The notes under the pieces were generated by a model, which saw only the letters and a list, made by a program, of their open reading frames with translations, searched no databases and had not been told where the DNA came from. Positions 27,205 through 36,400 of a DNA stretch of 41,657 bases are shown here, piece by piece (position 1 is the stretch's first letter; every line of letters begins with the position of its first letter). Both the position numbers and the translations under genes were made by a program. The stretch comes from Methylophaga sp. (GTDB taxonomy: Bacteria; Pseudomonadota; Gammaproteobacteria; Nitrosococcales; Methylophagaceae), in assembly GCA_024636315.1 (NCBI GenBank), contig JAGXHJ010000056.1:1-41657 (forward strand), read 5' to 3'.

Positions 27205-27954
27205 ATGAAAGTAAAAAGTCAAATCGCCGACATCATTACGCCTACGGGCGTAATGCGTACTTATATCCATAGCCCTGTCGTAGCTAAGAATGTTACTGAA
27301 ACAAAATACCCGGCTATTTTGTTTTATTCAGAAATTTTTCAGCAAACCGGCCCAATAGAAAGTGCCGCTAAAATCATAGCCAGTCATGGTTATGTAGTGC
27401 TTGTACCAGAAGTCTTTCATGAGCTTAACCCGATAGGCACGATATTGGCTTATGACGATGCTGGTCGCGATAAGGGCAATACTGATAAAGCCGCAAAAGA
27501 CGTACAAGGCTACGATACCGATAATGCCGCGATGATAGATTATATCAAGCAACAAACTTGGTATAACGGCAACATAGGGGCAATGGGCTTTTGCATAGGA
27601 GGTCATCTAGCTTTTCGCGCCGCGCTACAACCTGAAATTAAAGGCACCGCTTGTCTTTACGCCACTGATCTTCATGCACTCACAATTCCGAACAAGCCTG
27701 GCCAACACAGCATGGAACGTCTAGATGATATTTCTGGTGAAATGTTAATGATATGGGGTAAGCAAGACAATCATATTCCAACCGCAGGGCGCGCCCAAGT
27801 ATATGCAAAAATGACTGAGGCAGACCTGACATTCACTTGGCATGAGTTCAATGCGCAGCATGCTTTTATGCGCGATGGTGATGAGCGTTATGATGCTCAA
27901 ACGTCTTTGTTATGTTACCAACTTGCGCTTAATTTGTTTGGTAGGACGCTTTAA
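27205..27954 (+). CDS. Dienelactone hydrolase family protein
   Basis: Alpha/beta hydrolase of 249 residues. The nucleophile elbow GFCIGG carries cysteine in place of serine, as in dienelactone hydrolase, with His in FNAQHAFMRDG and an Asp in the WGKQDNHIP region completing the triad. I chose ATG 27205, immediately after the gnd stop (TAGAATG). Earlier in-frame starts lie inside gnd. Tight spacing implies co-transcription with gnd. The substrate is unknown, because proteins of this family act on many esters. Confidence 0.85.
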   Translation: MKVKSQIADIITPTGVMRTYIHSPVVAKNVTETKYPAILFYSEIFQQTGPIESAAKIIASHGYVVLVPEVFHELNPIGTILAYDDAGRDKGNTDKAAKDVQGYDTDNAAMIDYIKQQTWYNGNIGAMGFCIGGHLAFRAALQPEIKGTACLYATDLHALTIPNKPGQHSMERLDDISGEMLMIWGKQDNHIPTAGRAQVYAKMTEADLTFTWHEFNAQHAFMRDGDERYDAQTSLLCYQLALNLFGRTL

Positions 27955-28016
27955 TGCAAATATTTGTTCAGGCATTAATCTAGTTAAATTAAATTCACAA
28001 TATTAGGGGACACATT

Positions 28017-29321
28017 ATGACCATTGCTGTTGAAGTACTAAGCAAGCTAGAACGCAAAGTTACAATTACAGTTGCTTTTCAACCACTAGAAACTGAAATT
28101 GAAGAGCGGTTAACAATATTGTCGCGTGAGGCTGAGTTTGAGGATTATCGCCCAGGTAAAGCGCCTATGCATTTAGTGAAACAGCGCTATGGCGATGAGT
28201 TACGTGTTGAAATTTACTCTGGGTCTGTAGAAAAGAGTTTTGGTAAAGCCGTTGAAAAGCAAAACATTCGCGTCGCTGGATTCCCTGAAATTGAGCACTT
28301 ACCATTTACCGATGGCGATACAGACTTTCAATATACTGCAACATTTGAAGTGTTCCCTGAGGTCGTTATTGGTGATTTTTCAACGGTAAAAATTGATCGC
28401 CCGGTGTATAAAATTGCTGAAGCTGACGTAAAAAAAGCGCTCGATTTATTAGTGAAGCAACGTGCTGGCTACCAGCCTGTTGAGCGTGCAGCTAAAAAAG
28501 GTGACCGCATTAATATTAGAATTAAAGCTTCTATCGACGGTAAAGTGGTTGAATCTACTGAAGCCGCTGGCCTTGATTTGATTTTAGGCGAAGCGGGTAG
28601 ATTAGCGTCTTTTGACAGCCAACTAATAGGCGCAAAAGCTGGTTCTGCCAGAGAGTTTGAACTGACGTATCCAGCCGATCATCAACCTGCAGAGCTTGCC
28701 GGAAAATTGGTGCATTATGAGTTTTTCTGCAACAGTGTCACTGAGTTAGTGGTGCCAAAAGTAGATGCTGACTTTTCTATCAGTCTTGGCATTGAAGACG
28801 GCGACATGGACAAAATGAAAGTTGAAGTGGCTAGAAGATTAGAGCAAGAATTAATCAAACGCATCGGTGATAAGCTAAAAGAAAATGTATTTCAGGCCTT
28901 GTTAGATAGCGCGGAGTTTGAGTTGCCGCGCGCATTAGTGGGCGCTGAATTAAACCGCGTGATGGAGGCTACCGAGAAGGATTTTAAAGATCGCGGTATA
29001 GAGCCAAGCAGCGTGAATTTAGACCCGGCGATGTTTGAAGCGCAGGCGAAAAGTACTACTAAATTACGCTTAGTGCTTAATGCCTTAATCAACACCAAGA
29101 ATCTGCATGCCAGTGCAGAACAAGTACTGGCTATGATTGAGCAGATGGCACAAGAGTTTGATGACCCTTCCGAAGTAGTCACTTGGTATTATGCTGAAGA
29201 CAATAGACTTGATCAGGCTAGAGCATTAGCTTCTGAAGAAAATGCCGTGAATTGGGTGTTGTCCGCGGCTAAACTAACAGACAAAAAAATGAGTTTTGAT
29301 GATTTAATGGGTCACGCTTAG
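28017..29321 (+). CDS. Trigger factor paralogue
   Basis: Ribosome-associated chaperone and prolyl isomerase fold, 434 residues, the same length as E. coli trigger factor. The order is a ribosome-binding N-terminal domain, an FKBP-like domain (about 150-245) and a C-terminal chaperone arm. The ribosome-docking signature usually written GFRxGKxP reads DYRPGKAP, so Gly-Phe is replaced by Asp-Tyr. The isomerase domain is diverged. It is not next to clpP-clpX-lon, where the housekeeping tig normally sits. I therefore call it a paralogue, possibly serving sMMO production, though it may be the only copy. Confidence 0.8.
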   Translation: MTIAVEVLSKLERKVTITVAFQPLETEIEERLTILSREAEFEDYRPGKAPMHLVKQRYGDELRVEIYSGSVEKSFGKAVEKQNIRVAGFPEIEHLPFTDGDTDFQYTATFEVFPEVVIGDFSTVKIDRPVYKIAEADVKKALDLLVKQRAGYQPVERAAKKGDRINIRIKASIDGKVVESTEAAGLDLILGEAGRLASFDSQLIGAKAGSAREFELTYPADHQPAELAGKLVHYEFFCNSVTELVVPKVDADFSISLGIEDGDMDKMKVEVARRLEQELIKRIGDKLKENVFQALLDSAEFELPRALVGAELNRVMEATEKDFKDRGIEPSSVNLDPAMFEAQAKSTTKLRLVLNALINTKNLHASAEQVLAMIEQMAQEFDDPSEVVTWYYAEDNRLDQARALASEENAVNWVLSAAKLTDKKMSFDDLMGHA

Positions 29322-29515
29322 CCACAAAACTTAGGTATTTATACAAATGACCGAGTGACACCGTGTAACAATCTCTTAATTTTCCTAGTAAGTTCTGGTC
29401 TTTAATAAGCGTAACCTATGTCAATTGAAATGCATCACAATTGTTGATGTAAGGAAAAGCTAATGAAATGTACCCCGATTTTCGGACAGCACCCTTAGGC
29501 GTTATTTTCCTTCAA

Positions 29516-30145
29516 TTAAGCCGCCAATTGACCGCTTAAATTATCAGACATCAAGCTCGGTGTTGTGCCCAAAGTTTGATGTTTTCGTTCCTCGTTGTAA
29601 AAGTTAATCCAATCTTTAATGCCTGCTTTAGCTTCGCTGACGGAATCATAAGCATTTAAATAAATTTCCTCATATTTGATACTACGCCAGAGGCGTTCTA
29701 CAAAGACGTTGTCACGCCAAGCGGCTTTACCGTCCATAATTACCGTTAAATAGACAAAGCCCGAACTCATCGGCACATACGTTATATCGGTGGCCCAGAC
29801 GTGATTGGGTCGGTTAATTGTTAAACCGCGTAACAGATAAGGATAGATCTTATTCTTTGGATGTTTCTTACTGGTATTCGGTTTAGGATAAATGGCTTGA
29901 ATGCCCATTTGTTTCATCAGCCGATAAACACGCTTGTGATTAGTGGCTTCGCCACTATCACGCAAGCTATCGGTGATGCGCCTAATACCAAGGTAAGGTT
30001 TACTCAGATGTATTTGGTCAATCTGTTGCATCAGTTTTAAATCACCATCCGATGGTGGCGCTACTCGATGATATACACTTGAACGATTCACCTTGAGAAG
30101 ACGACATTGTTGAACGATGGACAGCTTATTCTTTTTTGAAACCAT
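29516..30145 (-). pseudogene. IS3 transposase OrfB with in-frame internal deletion
   Basis: Integrase-core (DDE) half of an IS3-family transposase. The first catalytic Asp is D120 (VWATDITYV) and the last Glu is E150 (FVERLWRSIKYEE). The middle segment with the second Asp (normally NTDQGSQFT-like, about 35 residues before the Glu) is missing. VYLTVIMD joins directly to GKAAWRDN, a loss of roughly 65 residues with the frame preserved. The protein should be inactive. Confidence 0.85.
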
Positions 30146-30165
30146 GTGTTTGTGCTCAGCTACCT

Positions 30166-30468
30166 TTAGCGACCGAGCGCTTTGGATAAAAAATCATTTT
30201 CCATGGTGATTTCACCAATCTTAGCCTGTAATGATTTAATTTCTGATTCTCTATCTGGGGCTACCCCCTTGGTTGATGCAAAGACTTCTGCTGATTGTTC
30301 CAGTAATTGCTTTTTCCACTTAACAACCAGATTGGCATTGATAGCAAAACGACTGGCGATTTCGCTTAATGTTTGATCGCCTTTTATGGCTGCTAGTGGG
30401 ACTTTAGCTTTAAAGTCTGGTGAATGATTTCTACGTTTTTGACTCATTTTCTGTTCCTCATTTTTCAA
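30166..30468 (-). CDS. IS3 transposase OrfA
   Basis: DNA-binding half, 100 residues. It has an HTH of the IS3 OrfA type (SEIASRFAINANLVVKWKKQ) followed by a leucine-rich coiled coil (SEIKSLQAKIGEITMENDFL) and ends KALGR. It is 20 bp before OrfB and appears intact, but the partner is defective. Confidence 0.85.
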   Translation of the reverse strand: MKNEEQKMSQKRRNHSPDFKAKVPLAAIKGDQTLSEIASRFAINANLVVKWKKQLLEQSAEVFASTKGVAPDRESEIKSLQAKIGEITMENDFLSKALGR

Positions 30469-30581
30469 TAATTATAAAACAGAAAATAACGCCTTAGTTT
30501 TCAGTTTAGCTGTCCTATGGATGGGGTACAGTTCAGTCCATGTCACATACACATCATAACTCGCCGTGGTGGTGATATTGC

Positions 30582-30950
30582 TCATCCATGTGGCGGTGTT
30601 CGCTCCCGTACCCGCGGCGTGAAATTGGTAGTATTAATAGTTACGTTTCTTTGTTTTCCGGCCCTTTGCCAACTCACGGCCACACTAAGCTCATAAGTGA
30701 TAAAGGAACGTTGGTAGCTGTCATTCGAACCTAAATCATCATAACGGGCTTCTTTGCGTTGTCGTTGCCAGTGATAACGCTCATTTTCTGTTCCTGATAT
30801 TTCAGTATTACCTGTTTTAAAATCAGCCAGCTTTGACTGAGCAATGATAACGGCTTGAGCATAGTCATTTGCGAGTAGTGTTGAACGTGAACCACTGGCA
30901 TAAATTTGAAGTGTAACGGATAACACCAAGACTAAAATAGCAAAGGCCAC
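30582..30950 (-). pseudogene. Type II secretion minor pseudopilin (GspI-like) fragment
   Basis: Reading back through the GTG at 30950, the frame gives VFSLLETLVAFAILVLVLSV, the start of a class III prepilin with the +5 Glu and hydrophobic helix of GspI-type pseudopilins. Then follow LANDYAQAVIIAQSKLADF and a small globular part. The residue before the Phe is Val, not the Gly needed by prepilin peptidase. An upstream stop leaves no start codon, so the 5' end is damaged. The downstream neighbour is cut by the IS3 element 50 bp away. Confidence 0.65.
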
Positions 30951-31059
30951 TAAGGTTTCTAATAATGAAAAAACCTTATTGATGGTATGAGAATACTAAA
31001 TTCACCGTGTCGATTTCCAAAAAGACCTACCAATCAATTACCTGACGGCACGATTAATT

Positions 31060-31128
31060 ATTCAATGGTGGTTGCCGAATCCAATTGCTCAAGCTTTTCT
31101 GGTAGCCTGATAATTCACACCATTGAAT
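31060..31128. repeat. Inverted repeat with 11-bp arms
   Basis: ATTCAATGGTG (31060-31070) and CACCATTGAAT (31118-31128) are exact complements 47 bp apart, in non-coding sequence between the pseudopilin fragment and the next hypothetical gene. It may be the ends of a very small degraded element. The rest of 30951-31239 shows nothing I can name. Confidence 0.5.
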
Positions 31129-31239
31129 ATGTGGCATTATCATATCAATATAACAATATCGGTATCATGCGGTGCAAGCTAAACGTCATGCAGATTAATA
31201 TTTATGTGATGCCTTTATTCATCAAAAATGTTGTCCAGA

Positions 31240-31755
31240 TTAGTGTGGTTGAATTGGACAGCGGTTACAAATATTTCTATCAAATAGATTATCAGGCACA
31301 TCAACAACATTCTGAATTTGATAGATTTCTACGACAGGATCATTTATCCATTTAACATTAATCGTTACGGAACCCAGCTCATTCGACAGGCCTATCAAAA
31401 CCAGTAGATCATCTCGATTTAAAAAACTAAATTTGAGATTTTTTCGCTCCAGTTTTGACTCATCTGCTGCAATGCAATCAGCCGTTATTAAATAATTTGA
31501 CGTGTGAAAACTAGCCAAAATTATGGTCATCCTGCCTGAATAATCAATAAATTTTTTATTACCACTAATCGATAATGGTTTTTTCAATTCGCGTTGATCT
31601 TTTGCAAGATCTATTTCAATCGTAATATGAGCATTCGAGTCACACTCAACACCATATTTATTTCTGATATTTGATAATAATTGGTCCTCCTCGAATACTA
31701 GTGGCATCTGCATATTCAATAAATCTTCATGCCTGTGAACTAACCGCAGGTGCAC
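31240..31755 (-). CDS. Hypothetical protein beside IS1595
   Basis: A 171-residue frame that I do not recognise. It has no signal peptide or membrane segment. Mixed alpha/beta composition is suggested by alternating hydrophobics (FIDYSGRMTIILASFHTSNY, GSVTINVKWINDPVVEIYQI). The start is uncertain: GTG 31755 opens the frame, while ATGs lie 14 and 16 codons inside. The IS1595 copy begins about 15-25 bp upstream, so promoter and N-terminus may have been removed. Confidence 0.4.
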   Translation of the reverse strand: MHLRLVHRHEDLLNMQMPLVFEEDQLLSNIRNKYGVECDSNAHITIEIDLAKDQRELKKPLSISGNKKFIDYSGRMTIILASFHTSNYLITADCIAADESKLERKNLKFSFLNRDDLLVLIGLSNELGSVTINVKWINDPVVEIYQIQNVVDVPDNLFDRNICNRCPIQPH

Positions 31756-31770
31756 TAGTCAAAATCATAT

Positions 31771-32795
31771 AACTGACAAATTGGGGAGAATAATTATGCA
31801 AACTGAACTCACCAGTTTCTGGGAATGGCAACAGCATTATTCTGATGATGACGCTTGCCTTCAGGCTATCATCAAGCACCGATGGCCTACTGGTTTTTGT
31901 TGCCCACGTTGTCAGCATACCAAAGGCTGGTTACTACACACTCGGCATGCGTTCGAATGCACGGAATGCCATCACCATACCTCCATCACTGCAGGCACTG
32001 TATTTCACAACACTAAGCTACCGCTCGTTAAATGGTTTTGGTGTATTTATTGGCTATCTACAGATAAAGGCAGTATTTCTGCTCTGCGGTTAACCAAACT
32101 TATTGGCGTGTCATGGCGAACAGCGCAACGAATCTTACGTATACTCCGCAATGCCATGGGAGAACAGAATAGTTTATATAAACTCACAGGAACAATTGAG
32201 CTAGATGATGCCTTTGTGGGTGGAAAGCATGCAGGCAAGCGAGGCCGTGGTGCCAAAGGTAAGACGGCCATTCTCGTTGCCTGTGAACACAATAATGGAA
32301 AACCGGGCTTTGTTGCCATGAAAGCCGTACCTAGCATCGATAAAGAAAATGTCAGAAAGTTTGCTCAAGAAAATATTAAGCAAGGACAAACGTTAAATAC
32401 AGATGCATTTAGGGCATTAAATGTACTATCAGAAACACAGCATCATATTGCCAAAGTGACACCGGCAGAATTAGTCGATGAATGGCTACCGTGGGTTCAT
32501 ATAGTAATTAGCAACTTTAAAAGCTATTTACTCGGTACATATCACGGTGTATCTGGCATGTATTTACAAGAATATTTAGATGAATTTTGTTATCGGCTAA
32601 ACCGTCGATTTTGAGAGGCACAAATTCCGAATCGGTTATTAAGACTTTGTATTACGCATAAGCCGGTTTCTCTTAAACCTGTGGCTTGTTCATAGGCATG
32701 TAAATCTTTAGATATACTATTCAACGTATTGCGACTCTCACGAAGCGAATAGATTTTTTTATTTTCCATAATTTGACTCCCCAATATTCTGGCAT
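31771..32795 (+). mobile_element. IS1595-family element
   Basis: A transposase of the IS1595 type lies between inverted copies of ATTGGGGAG (31780-31788 and 32777-32785). Similar bases on both sides of each copy make imperfect terminal repeats of about 25 bp plausible. The exact edges are not certain. Confidence 0.6.
31796..32695 (+). pseudogene. IS1595-family transposase with nonsense codon
   Basis: It has an N-terminal zinc-ribbon (CCPRCQHTKG...FECTECHHH) and an ISXO2-like DDE domain (GTIELDDAFVGG, then NTDAF, then HIVISNFKSYLLGTYHGVS). The frame stops at TGA 32612-32614 just after YRLNRRF. Past the stop the same frame continues EAQIPNRLLRLCITHKPVSL to TAG at 32693. In this family the RRF is usually followed by Trp, so TGG to TGA is the likely change. 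The start ATG 31796 has GGGGAGA upstream. Confidence 0.75.
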
Positions 32796-33100
32796 TTATA
32801 TTCTGTTAATCTGTCATTAAACAGTATGTAAAATATAAGTGCTTTTGTCGAGAATGATCAAGCAAGTACCGAATATTGGTCGCGGCGGGTTCTAATTTGA
32901 TCTTTTTCAAGTTGATTCATAATCGCGGGCAAAGCTACAGCGGCGCAGGCGGGTCGATACAGAACATGCTTCGGGTGTTGCCACTAGGAGTATTTATCCG
33001 AAATCTGCTTCCTAAGAAGGCAGCGGAAAATTGAGAGTAGAGATTTGTAAATTTAATAATGTTAATGAGTAACACTGTCTGATAATTACATGCCTCATAA

Positions 33101-33172
33101 GCCCCACAAGCAAAAACGGTTGAAGATGTGGAGGCATTATTGCCTTGGAATATCAATGAGGTGGTTGGTTAG
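33101..33172 (+). pseudogene. IS66-family transposase C-terminal remnant
   Basis: Frame-open sequence reads AKTVEDVEALLPWNINEVVG before a stop. This is the characteristic C-terminus of IS66 TnpC transposases. Only about 24 codons survive. The preceding stretch 32796-33100 contains no gene I can support and looks like degraded insertion sequence DNA. Confidence 0.6.
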
Positions 33173-33456
33173 TAGCTTACACTTAAACAGAGCTGAGATA
33201 GCTCGCTAAAATCAGAAAATTCTTCTTCTAGAATATTACCGTACATTGAAATTTGTCTAATGCTTGCTGGTGTTTTTGTTTTATTTCTGATTGTTATAAT
33301 AGAATGATCTGAAAGATTAATGTTTGAAGTAGAAAGCTGCCTGATTTCTTTGCCTCGCATTCGGTTTCTATATGAAAGCGTTAATATACTGCGGTTTACC
33401 CGTGCTTGAGATCTTCTTACATATAGGTATTCATGAGGGAGTAAGATATTCGTTCA
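33172..33456 (-). pseudogene. Tyrosine recombinase fragment
   Basis: Read from 33456, the frame contains QARVNRSILTLSYRNRMRG then KEIRQLSTSNINLSDHSIIT. This resembles the start of a phage-type integrase catalytic domain (the region holding the first Arg, usually ...GLRxxEIxxL...). The frame then diverges. The box II HxxR and Tyr are absent. No start codon or full domain is present. Confidence 0.5.
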
Positions 33457-33469
33457 GGTTCAGTACTCC

Positions 33470-36400
33470 CTAGTAAATACTCTTCCGGCGAACAGTAAAA
33501 TTAGTATCCGCGATTAGTTTCCTTGCCTCATAACCAAGTATGGCTTCATAAGTTTTCAGTGCACATAGATCTTCGCGTGTACCTCGGTGGCTGATAGCGG
33601 AAGCAACAACTTTCAGGGCTTCAAATGAACGCCTTTCTTCCAGCCATTCAATCATCGTTTTTAGAATTTCAGCCCACGAAACATCTGTTTTTATATAAGT
33701 ATCAATCCAATGATCGACCCAAATCAATCTTATCTCGGCGACCATCTTATCTAATTCCGATATGACCTGATTATATTCCCACTTTAATTTGAGATACTGC
33801 CCAGATAAGAGATTATCCAATAACTTTCGGCGTATGGTGAACCAACCACGTTCGTTGCATTCTTGCCAGAGCTCCTCAATACCCAATGGCGACAAGAGGT
33901 GTAGATAAGGGGCCAACGCAAGCACTTGTGATTCACTTACTAGACCTGGATGACCTGTCATCTTAATCCCAAAGTGGAAATGTAAATGCTCCATTAGTTT
34001 GGTTGGCTCAGGACACTCGCTGAAAACTGTTTTTACAAGTTCGAGTAGCTGCGGTGTCGCAACGTAGAGGGCTGTTTGAATAAAATAATGGGAAAAGCGT
34101 AGATGAGCCCAATGTTTCAATAGGAGCCGTTCAGCCTCATTTATTGATAATCGCAAAATCATTTCATAGATAATATCGTCGTATTTGAATGATTTTCCCC
34201 AGTCCCGACTTGTCTTAGCACCACGATTCTCTAAATAATTATCTAAAGTGTTGGTGAGTTCTAGTGACCAAATATTACGACCATACTGCCACCAGTAACC
34301 ATTGTCATCCATGGACAACTTTTCGATCATTCCTTGAATCGCTTGCTGATCTCCTCGAGTCAGACGTGCCTTTAGGATGGCATCGTCGAGTATATCTGGG
34401 GATTTTGCAGTGCGTAGCACTTCTATATCATCTGGATACTGCGTCATGGCCCAGGATGAGAAGGCTTGGGTGCGCAGGTGCTTGTCATTTGTCTCATCTT
34501 GCCAAAGTCCAAGCAAAAGAGATCGAGACTCAATTGACATTGGACGACCGTTATTATTTTGTTGACGCCGCCAGTGATCTCTCACCATCATAGAAAATGA
34601 TGAAAAGTAATCCGTCCCTTCAATTTTCCGAGCATGCGCTGCAAGTTCGTGAACTATAAATAACACTGCTTTAGGTTGATCTACGCCATGGAGCATCATT
34701 ATTATAGGTGTTCTCAAATCATCTTGAGTTCCACGTTGAACAAAGTAATCGATTACAGCTTCAGAAGGTGGCCACTTATTGAAGGCAAAGCGAACACTAT
34801 AATAGATGAGTTCATCACGTGGTGATGAGTGCCCTTTTGTCTCAGGTTGATCTGACAATTTCGCCCAAATATTACAAACTGGCTCAAGAAACCGTGCGGG
34901 ATTATCTTTGCAACATTCTGCGAAAGCCCAGAGATAATCGGCAAGATGATTTTCACGCTCATTATCATTAGTCCAGCAGGCTTCAATTGCCAAGAGTAAG
35001 TCTGGATCAGCTATGTGCCCCGCTAGTCTTATAATACCTATTTTTAAAACCGAGCTTAAATCTGTTTTCCTAAGTATGTCATCTACAGTTTTAATTAGTT
35101 TGGAACCGTAACGTAATTTCACATGTTCAATTTGGATATCTCGCCACACAGCGCCTAATCCGGGTTCAATGTGAAAACATAGCTCCATTCCACCCGTGAT
35201 ATCACCATTGCGAAACCGTGCTATTTGAGCGTTTGTGGTTTGAACAGAGAATTTTCTGACTATATTTGGTATTTTAGAAGAGTCTGTCTCGGCCAGCATG
35301 GCCAAAGCTTCCCATCTAAGCTGATTATTGGAGCTATCGTGTGTACTTTGATTATTAAGCCAATCATTAATCGCCAGAAGAATATCTTCATAATGTGACT
35401 CTTTAGCTTGGCCAAATAGGCGAAGAGCCTGGAAGATGGCAAGCGGGTTTGAAGATGATATACGCTGGAGAAATTTTGAATTTGGATTTAGGAATAGGGC
35501 TATACCTATTATTTCTGCAAAATAAGGTTCCGCCAGTACCGATTTAGGTAGAAGACTTTTCTGGTCTAGTTCGTTTACAGCATTAGCAAGAAGCCAATCT
35601 TTCACGCGATCATGACGAAATAAGAGCCGTTGATTGTTTGATGCTCCCACAAAACGGATTATCTCACCCTGATGCGCAAGATGGCTGATCAGGCGCAAAG
35701 GTTGACCTTGTAGTTGAGCCCAGGCACTAATCTCATGCCAACGTAGTTCAAACTGGCGATTTGTGAGCATTTCTGTCGCAAGAACAAGAAGCGCCAGACG
35801 ATACTCTGTCGCTGGAAAATCCTTTTTCTGTAACGCTACTCGTGAAAGGGCTCCTTCTATAAACTGACTTATAATGTTGTGTGGTTCAGGTGTCACATGT
35901 TGCTCGTGGAGTGCGATGAGGAGAGGATCTTGACCAAGTTCACGAGATATTCCTTTTGCACTCACTGAACTGAGTTCGCGATTATTAAATCGTGCTTGTG
36001 CTAGAACAGCATCACAGCCTTCGCTCTCGGAAAAACCATTGGCAATTATCACGAGTGATTCAATACGTTTTCGTGTTTGATCATTTAGGGAAGAGAGGAT
36101 TTCTGGCCATAAAGGACATATAAGATGCCAGAGAATTGATGGCTCATTTCCTTTCATCTTCGATGCTGGATTCCAACCTACCAACTTCTCCATTAATAGC
36201 GGTGTTTTATCTGAACGATTTATATCCTCAACCACGAGCAATAGTGTGCGATCGGGTGAACAGAACGATAAAATGGGCGCACTTACTGTTGTCAGGAGTG
36301 GATGGAGTTGTTGTAATGCCATTGTGACGGCCTGTTCAAGGCTTATTGCCGATGCGACCACTTCATGTGGAAGGACAAACCCGAAGCCGCCACTTTCGAC

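Larger units (their letters stand above)
29469..30530 (-). mobile_element. IS3-family element with internally deleted transposase
   Basis: Both ends start TGTACCCC and share GGACAGC and GCGTTATTTTC further in, forming imperfect terminal inverted repeats about 1.06 kb apart. Two transposase frames lie inside. Flanking bases (GAAA left, GTTC right) show no target duplication. This suggests an old or rearranged insertion. Confidence 0.85.

Noticed and set aside
30987-31355. Plus-strand 122-codon frame
   Set aside because: Low-complexity translation with no ribosome site or similarity. It overlaps the minus-strand hypothetical gene and holds the inverted repeat.
32590-32784. Minus-strand 64-codon frame at the end of IS1595
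   Set aside because: It is antisense to the continuing transposase frame and the terminal repeat region, with no recognisable product.
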